Position numbers and translations under genes: made by a program. From assembly GCA_003427395.1 (NCBI GenBank), contig BFEA01000005.1:6304970-6361307 (forward strand): DNA of 56,338 nucleotides, read 5' to 3'. This document shows positions 31,031 through 42,667 of this stretch, piece after piece. The first letter of the stretch is position 1, and every line of letters begins with the position of its first letter. The DNA is from Chara braunii (lineage: Eukaryota > Streptophyta > Charophyceae > Charales > Characeae). The notes beneath the pieces are model-generated. The model was given only the letters and a program-made list of their open reading frames with translations, did no database searches and had not been told where the DNA came from.

Positions 31031-32449
31031 AATATATGAGAACGAGTCAGAGGACAAACCACAGAAATGAGCATGGGGACAGACTGCGAATGAGATTAAG
31101 AAAAGAACAAACCGACATTTGAAAGGCAGTTGGTCTATGAGCAGACATAAGGCTGAAGGAGAGAGATCATGAGAGAGTTGGAAGGAAACTATATCAAGAC
31201 AATGGAAAGGGTGACAAAACTCGAAAAATAAATATGGATTGCATGTGCACTTAGGGAACGACAAACATCGAGAAATAAACATGGACTACCTGATCCGAAA
31301 AGCAGATCAATGAGCAACGCGTATTTTTTTTTTATGTACTACTAGTGATGAGCGACACAAAAGGAGCTTGAAGGAGTCACTAAAGAGAACATGACCATGC
31401 AACTCACCCCTCTCCGCCCCAATGAGCTGGAACTAAAAAAAACATGAGAGAGGTATAAGAAAGGATTAAAAAGACTCTGGCAAACTAATTGTCTGTCACA
31501 TCTTAATCCCTCTCCCCTATTAATAACAAACTAGTGAGCGATTAGGATATCGCGAATGACTGAAGGGAATATGTCGGGACCTCTGGTTCTCGGATCAAGT
31601 CTCGACCCTTGAGACATGATACATGGTTAAGATGTGCACAACAGAGGATTCCGGAATGAGAAGGCAAGAGAGAAGAGAAATATTTGACGAAGGACTAAAA
31701 CAGGATCGCCGACACCAAGGATCCAAGATGAGACTCAGGACCGCCAAAGTTGTAGAATCGGGAATGAACTACGAAGTTGAGGCTAGCAAAAGTGTTGCAG
31801 GAAATTAGTAACAAACGCCATCCTTCAGAAAAAATAATACCCAGATGAGAGTACCACAGGAAAAAATGGGCCGACGACACTAAGGAAAAGAGCGCCTTAT
31901 CGTCGATACACGAAGTCCTAGCATGTGGCCTTGGAGGCTACTTGAATACGGTTTGAGAAAAGCTTGAGGGTCATGGACCAAGCAAGGAGGGTGCAAAAGG
32001 ATTAATAGGTGTTACCTAAGCAAGTGTCCAAACACGAGCAATCTGAAAAGATAAGTGACCCTTGGGGGCCAAAACGAAAAAGGTAAGAAAAAGAGAGGAT
32101 GAACCTCAATTTTGAGGTCACTAGGCCTTGAAATTAAGAAGGGACTCAAAAGGGGTGCAACGGATCACAAGGGCCTTACTTGGGGAATGTCCAGGTACAC
32201 TAAACAAAAAAAATGAGGTTCTAATGCGTTCCAAGATAAAACGGTCGCCAAGGATGAGCAGAAAATAGCCTAGAGGAAGGATGAAAGAGGTAAGAAAGTG
32301 TGGGAGTGAAAAAAGGGTAAGCCGCCACATCATCGTCAACTTCCCCCTCCACAAAGGAGGTATAGGTACCTTGAACAGAAATGCATCAAATCTAGATGCA
32401 ATTGGGATAAAAACGGACAACAATGGACACCTAGAGTAAAACAGAAACA
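31031..32449. other. Purine-rich non-coding DNA
   Basis: No gene recognised. Long minus-strand frames (30788-31282, 32121-32465) reflect the purine-rich composition of the plus strand, which gives Phe/Leu/Ser-rich antisense translations. Confidence 0.4.
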
Positions 32450-33453
32450 CATATTTTACGTACATTTTATAACCGAATTCATCCTAGGATGAAACGGTTA
32501 CAAAATGTTTTGATCTTTTTTATTTTCGAAGACAAAATCAAGATAAATCAAGAAGAAAGTACGTCGTGATGCAACGGATCACAAAAAGTAAAGCAAACAT
32601 ATGTTTTAAGTACATCGAGAGCCGATTTTAAATCCGCATGCACTTGAGGATTAACCGTTTCATTTTGTTTCAGTTTGAGGCAAGTGTGGGGGCAATGAGA
32701 CTAGGAAAGAAGTCACTATAGCACTTCGAGATTTAATGGACTGCAAAGGAGTGTCAAGGCAATGAGAAAATGAGCCTTGACGGCTGCAAGGCACTAGAAA
32801 AAAGAGCCTCAAGCATGAGGCCCAAATTACGACAATGAACGGCGACCGCGAGATCAAGATCACGTGCCCAAGAACATTTGGCATGCTTATAGACACATGG
32901 AGAGGAGGAAATTGGCGTTGTCGGGGATAAGGGAGTCTCAAATAAAATTGGAACGACATGGAGAGTGGTGTCGGGGACCATATGGGATCAAATAAAAATA
33001 ATCACAAATTGGCACCGGGACCGACGAGATCACTGGCGGGATTAGTATCGGGGACTAATACGGAACAATTGTCGGGGACTTGGGATATCCCAAAAAAACT
33101 ATGGGGCGAAATGAGGAATGAATAATCAATGAGAGATGCATCGTCGAGATCAAGATCTAACGAGCATCACTAGTGCAAACACTAGTGGGATCAAGCTTGA
33201 GAGTCGAAGAAGACAAAGAAGGGAAGAAATGAGGAAGCAGGGTGTAGATTGCTATTCAAAATATCTTGGACGAGCCAGTCTAGATAAACTTGAGCGTTGA
33301 AAAACTTTATGCGAGAAATAAGGTACCAAGGGAAAATATAAGGAAATGGGGTCACAGTTTGGGGTTAACGGTGACAAAATGAGGCTCCTATGAGTTTGGG
33401 GGTGCTATGATTGCAGTCCGAGAAACAACGGACTGCCCCTTGAGCATGCTCTA
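32450..33453 (+). repeat. ~1.2-kb duplication, copy 1
   Basis: Collinear with 34790-35795: ATTCATCCTAGG-TGAA-CGGTTACAAA, TTCATTTTGTTTCAGTTTG, GGGGCAATGAGACT, GCCTTGAC, GTCGGGGA, CAAATAAAAATAAT and TGTGCAA/GTGCAAACACTA-T occur in the same order. The 200 bp that should follow (as at 35795-35990) lie at 34562-34790, beyond the element inserted at 33454. Confidence 0.8.
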
Positions 33454-33821
33454 CAGTCTTCCCCCGAACAAAACGTGCAGAGTGTGTTGTATTCGTATAC
33501 AATACACGTGCGTTCTGCTACAAATTTTTGGCACCAACTTCGAGAACCAGGTCGTACTATCATGTTTTGGGTCATAGCCAATGGTATACTTCTTTCCCAT
33601 TTCTTGCTAGTGCAATGAAGATATTACAACTTGTAGACTGCTTATTTAAAAAATTTGGACAAATGGAAGTATAACCCCTAAAGAAACATTTCATCAGACA
33701 TCGAAAAATATAATGAATATATTTTTACCATTATCTAATTTATCTGATAATGAAACTCAAGAAAAACATACAGAAACCCCCAAGAAAATGAAGTATATGC
33801 ACTTACCTTTCAATAGACAAT

Positions 33822-33881
33822 GACTTCAGGGTATCCGTTAAAACTGGAACGGTACATATGAATCGAGAAACAGTCCAAATT
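33822..33881 (+). pseudogene. U6 snRNA pseudogene with internal deletion
   Basis: The first ~35 bp match the U6 5' part (TTCAGGG, CCGTTAAAACTGGAACGGTACA) and the next 25 bp the U6 3' part (ATCGAGAAACAGTCCAAATT). About 42-45 nt are missing between ACA of the ACAGAGA box and ATAAATCG, so the catalytic box, the AGC triad and the internal stem-loop are gone. The 3' part is repeated at about 33957-33978 beyond a G-rich tract and the (AC)n run. Confidence 0.7.
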
Positions 33882-33886
33882 AGGGG

Positions 33887-33922
33887 GGGAGGGGGGGGGT
33901 AGGGGTGGGGGGAGGGAATGCA

Positions 33923-33956
<34 letters not shown>
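33887..33956. repeat. G-rich tract and (AC)n microsatellite
   Basis: Runs of G at 33883-33916 are followed by (CA)n at about 33921-33956. The tract lies inside the 1.1-kb inverted-repeat element, between the two U6 3' copies. Confidence 0.9.
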
Positions 33957-33958
<2 letters not shown>

Positions 33959-34561
33959 TCGAAAAACAATCCACATTAGGGGTAAAACAAAAACAAAAAC
34001 CACATTACACACGGAGCTTGATACCGAGACCTTCGTCCACTACGCACCAAATGTGAAAAATATGAATGAATCGTACCATTGAAAATGGAATTCTACATAG
34101 TCACATTATTTATATATTATGCATGTGGAGAGTGGTGGAGCGAGGTCCTGACTGTACGTAGCATTCGAACAGTCAGCCCCAATACGAGTTGTGCACAACA
34201 TTCGAACAGAGTCGTCCAACATCGATTCAGTCTTGGAGCATTGTCATCACTCGCCAAGATCTACCACGCGGCCAGGATCCGCCATCACTGTAAGGTGTCA
34301 AAAGGACCTCCACCCGCCACTGCAGTAAGTCACCAAGAAGATCTCCATGTAAGGCACGCACACACAGACATACATACACACAGAACACTCGTACGTTCTA
34401 TTTGAATAGGACACCCATGTGTTAGAATAAAACATACGTGTGTACTATACGAATAGAACATATATTCCTACTAGTTGAATTTATGGGGGTGACTTCGAGA
34501 AATCGAGTTTTCTAGGAAAAGTTGAATAGTACATACGTGCGTTTGGTTCGGGGGAAGACTG

Positions 34562-35990
34562 ACCTAGATCAAGATCGAGGGTCTAGAAAAAGTCTGTACA
34601 ACTAATTGACACTTGTCATGACAGAAGATAGAAGAAAAATAAAATAAGAAAAAGGAGGAAAAAAAAAAAGAGACAAAAGAGGAGGAAAAGGAGGGAGGGA
34701 GTTGGTCGTCAGTAGGGACTGACAAGTCTCTACTGTCTGAATATTGTGGGGGAAAAAAAAAAAAAAAAAAGGAAAATATAAATGACCATAAACGTTAAAA
34801 AAACGGTCACTTGGAGGGTATATTTGTGACCAGATTCATCCTAGGGTGAATCGGTTACAAAGAATTTTGATTTTCTTTAGATTTTCTTGAGAAAATCAAA
34901 GAAAAGCAAGACCTTTTGCAACCGAGATACAACAGATTGCAAGAGGGGAGCAAAACACATGTTTCAAGATCACTTGAAGCCAATATTGAGTCTGGATGCA
35001 CTTGGAAATGTGTCGCTTCATTTTGTTTCAGTTTGGGGCAAGCACGGGGGCAATGAGACTGGAAAAATGGTCAACATTGCACTCCGGGATTTATCAAACC
35101 GCATGGGGATGCCTAGGTCAAGGGAAATGGGCCTTGACATGCCCAAGACAATAGAAAGAAGTGTATCAAGCAAGGAGCAAGTGGAGGCGGTAAATGACAA
35201 CCATGAGATGAAGATCTAGCAACCGGGAATATTCACCACACTTGAGACACACCGGAAGGAGAGATTGGGATTGTCGGGGACTAGGAGATCCCAAATTAAA
35301 AAAAAAAGACGTTATGAGGAACGATGCCGTAAACTAGATGAGACCAAATAAAAATAATAAAAAATTGGGCCCGGCGGGACTACCGGTGGGCTAGAAAAAA
35401 TGAGACTAGTGGCGGGAACTTGAGTTGTCTCAAAGGAACGGTGGACCAACATCAGGAATGGGAAAATGAAGCAAGTTGCACCGTCAAGATTCAGATCTAG
35501 CGGTGAGAAATATGAACAACTACTTGTGCAAGCACTACTAGGGTTAAAGTGAGAGGAATTCGGGGGAGAAACGGAGAAACAAAGAAAGAAGGCCTACCTT
35601 GTAGTCTGAGATATCTCCGACTCGCCAAGCAAGAGAAAATAAAGCCTCAAGGCGCTCTATGCAAAAAATAGGTTGCCAAGGAAAAATTGGAGCAAGTGGG
35701 GCCGAAAATTGAGAGCAACGGAAACTAAATGGAGCACCATAACTGTAGGGGTCTCATTATTGTGAGCCGAGAAATAAAAGGCAACAACTTGATCTAAATC
35801 TAGATCTAGATCAAAATCCATGACATAGAAAAGGTCTCAACATCTACTTGACACTTGTCACATCAGCAATAAAAATAAAAAATAAAAAAAAATGAGGGAA
35901 AATAAGACAAAGGTGGAGAAAAAGATGACTGAAAATGGGTCGATCAGTTGGGACTGATATAGTAGGGATTAACAGGTCCCTACTATGAGC
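34562..35990 (+). repeat. ~1.2-kb duplication, copy 2 with flanking halves
   Basis: 34562-34790 and 35795-35990 are copies of one another (TTGACACTTGTCA, AGTAGGGACTGACA/TGGGACTGATA, TCCCTACT), and 34790-35795 is the copy of 32450-33453. So one unit is about 1.23 kb, present twice in tandem plus a partial third. No coding potential. Confidence 0.75.
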
Positions 35991-37150
35991 TCATCAGTCT
36001 AGATTTGGTGAAATCAAATTCGAAGTGAAGAGATAAGGTCCTTGGGGCATTATCTCAACAATACCTGAATTAAAAATGTGAAAATGAGATAAAAAATAAA
36101 GCGGAGTTGGCCGGTTTTCTTTTGGACTATAGATATGAGATTCATATTCAAATCTATGAGGGAGGCAATATGGTCGTTTTTTGTGGGACCAACTCAAACA
36201 GCCAACTCTGGTAGAGAGCCCAAAATGGAAAGTAATAAAAAAACGAAAAGACAAAATTGTATATTTGGCCGAAAACGGAGACCAGATGCACCAAAAATTA
36301 AAAAAGTGAGTCATGGGGCTAAAATTTGAAGCATGAGGCACTTGTAGGCAAATCAGATCGTTCTTAGTTTTGGATCTCAGACAGATCCAAGACAAAAAAT
36401 AAACCGAGGTACAAGAAAATACCTCGGTCTCCCAAAAAAAAAAAGACTAAAAAGAATTAAGAAAAAATTCATAAGGTCTTCTTCTTTCAAGTAAGGCTGC
36501 ACCTTGATTATTCCAACTCAAATGGCAGCATCTGAAGATGAAAATGAGGCATGGGGAGGCTCTAGAGGAAGTCCGAGTTGGTACCAACCACTCGAATTGC
36601 ATATACTTGACCAAAAAGAGGCCAAGGTACTTCCAAAGAGGCCTACTAGTGAGGGAGAGTCTTGCGGGTACCTCGGTTTTCCATGGAGCACATGGAGAGG
36701 CCCATGGGCTGACCAAAGTGTTGTGCCCAGCCTATTTAAGCTGAGGGATCAACCCGCCACACTCACATTTGCATGAGGCAAGTACATGCTCGTCAAATGA
36801 CCTCAAGAGAGCATTACACTCAACCGGAGTGAGAGAAGGAGAACCGTTGTTTGTTTGGGTGCTTGAGGATCTAGGCTAGTGAGGAGAGTTACTGAGGCTA
36901 GTAGAGGTGGTGCTGGCCTAGGGGAGTGATCTGCCACAGCGCTCAGGCTGTGAGGAAGAACGGAACTTTAATAGAAATCTCTTTAACTCTTTTATGGGAG
37001 GACTCCATAACCTTAGTGATAGGAGTTTGTCATAGCCATAGAGAAACGGATGAAGGGAGAGCTGTAAGGGTTTGTGGAAGGATGAAGTCATAACCAGAAA
37101 GGCAAGTGTGCAAAGGAGGAGAGGACATCATCAAGGTTGACATCTCAAGG
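35991..37150. other. Non-coding DNA with a TATA-like site
   Basis: CCTATTTAAGC at about 36729 followed by C/A-rich DNA looks like a promoter of an LTR, but no paired copy exists in the window. The overlapping frames at 36447-36716 (minus) and 36504-36776 (plus) are not recognisable. Confidence 0.3.
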
Positions 37151-37185
37151 TCATGACACTTAAGAAGGTGAGTGAAAAAAATGAA

Positions 37186-37380
37186 GGGGCTCCCTTTCTT
37201 GACACTTTCCTCTTCTCCTTCATTTTTTCCCCTCCCCTTTCCTCCATCTCCTTCTTCCTCCTCATCTCTTCCCTTTTCACCTTCTTTTTTTTTCCTTGTG
37301 TTTCTTCTCTTCTCATTCTCCTCTCTTATTTCCTATTCTTTCTCTCCTTCTTTTCTCTCTCTTTTTTTTGCTCTTTGTGA
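37186..37380. repeat. Pyrimidine tract (CTTCTCC-type)
   Basis: About 195 bp that is almost pure C/T on plus, dominated by TTCTCCTTC and TCTCTCTTTT words. Frames through it are compositional. Confidence 0.9.
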
Positions 37381-37439
37381 TTAACATCCTTATTATGGGA
37401 AGGATAGAATGTAGTTCGTCCACTAGAGTTTGTCTCTAT

Positions 37440-39430
37440 TTTGATCATTTTTCCCTTATCATGTAAAGCGCTACTTTGGTTCTTTTGTTTATCTTTTCTC
37501 TAAGTTTTGATCAACCTTCTACATGGAACGAAATCAGAATTTTGATTCTTGTCTTTTTTTAGTTTAGTTTCTTTCATCTCTCTTGTTTTGTCCAATCTTT
37601 CACTACCATGTGAATCGCTACTTTGGTTCTTGCTCATTGTAGCCTTGTGCATTTGTTATGTCTTTCTTTTCTCCAAGTTTTGATCAATCTTCCACTTGGA
37701 AGTAAACCGCAACTTCGATTCTTGTCATTTTTCTAGTGTAGTGTGTTTCATCTCTCTTGTTTTGTTTATTTTTCCACTACTACGTGAACTGTTACTTTAG
37801 GTCTTGCTCATACTAGGCTTGTGCATATGTTTTGTCTCTCATTTCTCTAAGTTTTGATCAATCTTCCACTTTGGAAGTAAATCGCAAGTTTGATCCTTGT
37901 TTTTTTCTCATATAGTGTGTTTCATCTATTTTATTTTGTCAATTTTTTCACTACTACGTGAATTGTTAATTTAGGTTTTGCGCATACCAGTCTTGTGCAT
38001 ATGTTTTTTCTCTCATTTCTCTAAGTTTTGATCAATCCTCCACTTGGAAGCAAAAAGCAATTTTGATTCTTGCCTTTTTTTAAACTAGTGTGCTTCATCA
38101 TTCTTGTTTTTTTTGTTCTTCCACTACCATGTGAATCGCTATTTTGGTTTTTGTTCATATTGCCCTTGTGCATGTGCTAAGCCCCTCTTTTCTCAAAATT
38201 AAGACCAATCTTCCACCAGGAAGTAAATTGCAATTTTGATTCTTGCGTTTTTCTAGTGTAGTGTGCTTCATTTATCTTATTTTGTTCATTCTCCAACTAT
38301 AATGTGAATCGTTGTTTCAGTTCTTCCTCATATTTGTCGTGTACATATTTTTGCCTCATTTCTCTCAAAGTTTTCACCAATCTTCCACGTGGAAGTAAAT
38401 CGCAACTTTGATTTTTATCTTTTTTATAGTGTAGTGTGTTTCATCTCTCTTGTTTTGTTTATACTTTCACTACCCTGTGAATCTTTACTTTGGTTTTTGC
38501 TCATACTGTACTTTATTGTATTTTTTTTCTTTCAAGTTTTGATCAATCTTACATTTGGAGTAAATCGCAACTTTGATTCTTGCCTTTTTTAGTGTAGTGT
38601 GATTCATCTTTCTTGTTTTGTCCGTTTTTCAACTACCATGTGAATCGATACTTTGTTTTTTTCTCATACTAACCTTCCGCATATGTTTTGCCTCATTTTT
38701 CTTCAAGTTTTGATCAATTTTTCACTTCAAAGCAAATCGCAATTTTAATTAAGTGTCTTTTTCTAGTGTAGTGTGTTTCATCTATCTTGTTTTATACATC
38801 CTTTCACTTTCACATGAATCGTTATTTTTTGTTTTGCTCATACTAGTTTGTGTTTGTGTTTTGTCATTCTTTTCGTCAAGTTTTGATCAGTTTTGCACTT
38901 TGAAGTAATATTGCAATTTTGATTCCTACCTTTTTCTAATCTAGTGTGCTTCATCTCTCTTGTTTTGTTCATTATTTTACCACCATGTAAATCGTTACTT
39001 TGACTTTTTCTCATGCTAACCTTATGCATGTGTTTTGTCTAATTTCTCTTTAAGTTTTAATCAATCTTCCACTTGGAAGTAAATCGTGACTTTGATTTTT
39101 GCCTTTTTTGGTGTAGTGTGTTTCAAATATCTTGTTTTGTTCGTTTTTCCACTACCATGTGAATCGTTGTTTTGGGTCTTGCTCATACTAGCCTTGTGCA
39201 TGTGTTTTGTTTCTCTTTTCTCGAAGTTTTGATCAATCTTCCACTTGGAAATAAATTGCAACTTTGAGTTTTGCCTTTTCCTAGTGTATTGTGATTCATC
39301 TCTCTTATTTTCTCCATTCTTTCACTAATATGTAAATCGATGCTTTCGTGTTTGCTCATACAAGCCTTGTGCATATGTTTTTTTTTTTTATCGCTATAAT
39401 TTGATCCGTCTTTCACTTAGTAATGGTCCG
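37440..39430. repeat. ~172-bp satellite, 12 monomers
   Basis: The word AGTTTTGATCAATCTTCCAC or a variant starts at 37503, 37676, 37850, 38024, 38197, 38369, 38535, 38706, 38879, 39053, 39225 and about 39397, giving spacings of 166-174 bp, mostly 172-174. Each monomer also carries TTGATTCTTGCC, TAGTGTAGTGTGTTTCATC, CTACCATGTGAATCG and GCTCATACTAGCCTTGTGCA. Monomer length near one nucleosome repeat is typical of eukaryotic satellites. Confidence 0.93.
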
Positions 39431-39439
39431 CTCCACTCT

Positions 39440-39800
39440 TGGCTGGTTCACTAGTCATGTGTATGTATCTTGTCAAGTCTGACTCATGCACTTTGTCAAT
39501 CCTTCACTAGATTATGTTCCGCTTCACTCATTAGTTGCTTCACTAGTCATATGCAAATATTTTGTCCAGTGTCACTCATGCATCTTGTCAAGTTGTCAAC
39601 CCTTCACTTAGTGATGATCCGATTCACTCTTGGTTGCTTCACTAGTCAAGTATAAGTCTCTTGTCTAGTCTCACTTATGCACTTTGTCAATCCTTCACTT
39701 GGTGATGTTCCGCTTCACCCTTGGTTGCTCCGCGAGTCATGTGCAAATGTTTTATCAAGTTTCACGCTTGTGTTTTGTAAGTTTCTCACTCGATGATATT
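39440..39800. repeat. ~92-99-bp tandem repeat
   Basis: About four units beginning CACTAGTCATGTG at 39449, 39541, about 39640 and 39732 (diverged GCGAGTCATGTG). Other shared words are TTTGTCAATCCTTCACT and TTCCGCTTCAC. Confidence 0.8.
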
Positions 39801-39864
39801 TCGCCTCACTGTTGAATGCTTCCACTTGTTATATTTAAGTGGTAAAACTGTGTGCTTGTAACAA

Positions 39865-40005
39865 TTCGCCCCCTTTGTGCTCTATTTGAATATCGCTTCA
39901 CCTCCGCATGCTCTATTTGAACACCGCTTCACCCCCCTCGTGCTCTTTTTGAACACCACTCCATCCCTCCCCGTGCTGTATATGAACACCGCTTCTCTCC
40001 TTCCC
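39865..40005. repeat. ~35-bp tandem repeat
   Basis: Four units of GTGCTCTATTTGAACACCGC followed by TTCACCCC-like text. Confidence 0.8.
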
Positions 40006-40830
40006 GTAACAAGTGTCGGGAATTGTGTCTCCTACGGGCCTAAGTTCTATGTAACTACCTCTTTCGTGTTTTATTTAAATCCACACTAATCCAACTGTAG
40101 ACTAACTGAAATCATGCTTCTTCGAACCAAAAAGTCGTTGGTGCGAAACGGAAAGGAAAAGTAGGTAGAAGGCGACGGCTGCTGCTACTGCTAATAATGA
40201 TGGGAATGTTGATCCTACGGATGTTGTCTGACCAAGAACTTGGTTGTCGCTGTTGTTGAAAACCGTTGTCCAGTATCCGACCAAAAAACCGTTCGAAACG
40301 ACGAACTAACCGGCGCGACCAGGGAATGCCGAAAATCAATCCCGTCAAGCAATGGGGTATGGGGGTTGAGACATGGCATGCCTCATGTCCTGAGGATAGG
40401 TTGATGGCCTGTAAAATTCTCAGGTCATCAAAGTCGAGTTCCCACAAAAACGAAAAATGAACTTCGCCGAACTGTTCGCTTGCAGCCTTAGGCGACGCCC
40501 GAAAAAAGGCAAGTAGGGGCAAACAACTATGGAATGAGGTTCAATTTTAAAAGGGTCATCAGAAAGGTATATACAAAGGGTCAGTGAAGTTACAGACCTA
40601 TCTAACGTCGTTTGGGTCAGCAAACACAAATTGAGTTTTTCGGCTCCTCGTCCCTTAGAAAAATCAACAAAAACAAAGATATGAGAAATCCGAGTTTTTT
40701 GCAAGTTTGAGTTTCGGCAAAATCTAAGTTTCTGCTACGAGTATGAAATTCGCAAGCCTGCGTTTTCTGAGGGTTCGGACGTTGGGACAACACGTGAAAG
40801 ACGAGACTGAAACTTAAAACAAATTATAGC
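40006..40830. other. Non-coding, nothing recognised
   Basis: Antiparallel frames (40112-40522 minus, 40266-40460 plus) with no family features. Confidence 0.35.
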
Positions 40831-40834
40831 CAAT

Positions 40835-42275
40835 CACCTGACACCTTCCTTCTCCACCACCATCACACGTCCATTATAGCCAACCGACCCACACCTTCTT
40901 CCTCCAACACCTCCATCCATCCTCCGTAGCCAACCACCTCACACATTCTTCCTTCGACACCTCCTACACTCATCCACATAGTCAATCACCTCACATTTTC
41001 TTCCTCCTCCACCTCCTTCACCCATCCACCATACCCGCCCACCTCATACTTTCTTCCTGCTCTACCTCCTTCACTCATCCATCATAGTCGCCCACCCCAC
41101 ACCTTCTTCCTCCTCCACCTCCTTCACCCGTCCACCATAGCCAACCACCTCACACCTTCTTCCTCCTCCACTTCCTTCACCCATCCACCATAGCCACCCA
41201 CCTCACACCTTCTTCCTCCTTCACCTCCTTCACCCATCCACCATAGAAAACCACCACGCACCTTCTTCCTCCCCCACCTCCTTCACTCATCCACCATCGC
41301 CGCCCACCTCACACCTTCTTCCTCGTCCACCTCCATCACCCGTCCACCATAGTCAACCGCCTCACACCTTCTTCCAACCCCACCTCATTCACCCGTCCAC
41401 CATACCGAACCACCTCACACCTTCGTCCTCCTCCACCTCCTTCACCATCCACCGTAGCCGCTCACCTCACACCTTCTTCCTCTTCCACCTCCTTCACCCA
41501 TCCACCATAGGCGCCCACCTCACACCTTCTTCCTTCTCCACCTTCATCACTCGTCCACTATAGCCATCTGCCTTGCACCTTCTTCCTCTCCCACCACCTT
41601 CACCCATCCACCATAACCAGCCACCTCCCACCTTCTTCCTCCTCCACATCCTTCACTCATTCACCATAGCTGCACACCTCACATCTTCTTCCTCTTCCAC
41701 TTCCTTCGTCAATCCATCATAGCCGCCCACCTCACACCTTCGTCCTCCTTCACCACCATCACCCATTCACCATAGCCAACCACCTCACACCTTCTTCTTC
41801 CTCCACCTCCTCCACCCATCCACCATAGCCGCCCACCTCACATCTTCTTCCTCCTCCACCTCCCTCACCCATCCACCATAGCCGCCCACCTCACACGTTT
41901 GTCCTCCTCCACCTCCGTCACCCATCCACCATAGCCGCCCACCTCGCACCTTCCCTCCTGCACCTCCTTCACCCATCCACCATAGCCGCCCACCTCACAC
42001 CTTCTTCCTCCACCACCACCATCAATCCACCATAACCAACCACCGCACACCTTCTTTCTCCTCTAACCCCTTCACCCATCCACCATGGCCAACCACCTCA
42101 CACCTTCTTCCTCCTCCACCTCCTTCGCCCATCCACCATAGCCAACCACCTCACACCTTCTTCCTTCTCCATCTCCTTCACATATCCGCCATAGCCAACC
42201 ACCTCACACCTTCTTCCTCCTCCACCTCCTTCACTCATCCGCCATGGCCAACCACCTAACACCTTCCTCTTCCCT
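40835..42275. repeat. 53-bp minisatellite, ~27 units
   Basis: Consensus words in order are CACCTCACACCTTCTTCC, TCCTCCACCTCCTTCACC and CATCCACCATAGCCGCC. The spacing GCCCACC 41831 to GCCCACC 41884 is 53 bp. As 53 is not a multiple of 3, the Gly/Trp-rich frames on minus change frame from unit to unit and are not protein repeats. Confidence 0.95.
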
Positions 42276-42390
42276 CACCTTATTGGCCGACCGGCGCCGT
42301 GTTCAAAGGAATGTGGGATTGCAAAACATAGGAGGGGTCTTAGGTAGGATGGTAGGACAAGTAGGGGATAAGTTTTGATTAGATTAAGGT

Positions 42391-42473
<83 letters not shown>

Positions 42474-42615
42474 NNNNNNNNNNNNNNNNNNNNNNNNNNN
42501 NNNNNNNNNNNNNNNNNNNNNNNNNNNNNNNNNNNNNNNNNNNNNNNNNNNNNNNNNNNNNNNNNNNNNNNNNNNNNNNNNNNNNNNNNNNNNNNNNNNN
42601 NNNNNNNNNNNNNNN

Positions 42616-42664
<49 letters not shown>
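42391..42664. repeat. (CT)n - gap - (AC)n compound microsatellite
   Basis: (CT)n at 42391-42473, 142 N at 42474-42615, (AC)n at 42616-42664. The assembler could not read through the dinucleotide change, so the gap length is an estimate. Confidence 0.98.

Positions 42665-42667
<3 letters not shown>

Larger units (their letters stand above)
33454..34561. mobile_element. 1.1-kb element with ~24-bp terminal inverted repeats
   Basis: Left end CAGTCTTCCCCCGAACAAAA (33454 on) and right end, reverse complemented from 34561, CAGTCTTCCCCCGAACCAAA: 16 bp identical, then 3 mismatches over the next 8-9. It interrupts the ~1.2-kb duplication: the uninterrupted copy at 35753-35820 acts as the empty site. 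No transposase is seen, so it would be non-autonomous. The target duplication is unclear (CTA stands before the left end and within ACCTAG after the right end). Confidence 0.6.

Noticed and set aside
33527-33555. Second primer binding site (TGGCACCAACTTCGAGAACC)
   Set aside because: It starts with TGG after a CA-containing stretch, but I cannot match it to a tRNA end and no LTR pair is present.
41785-42050. Gly/Trp-rich repeat protein on minus
   Set aside because: It comes from the 53-bp minisatellite. 53 is not divisible by 3, so the protein repeat would not persist.
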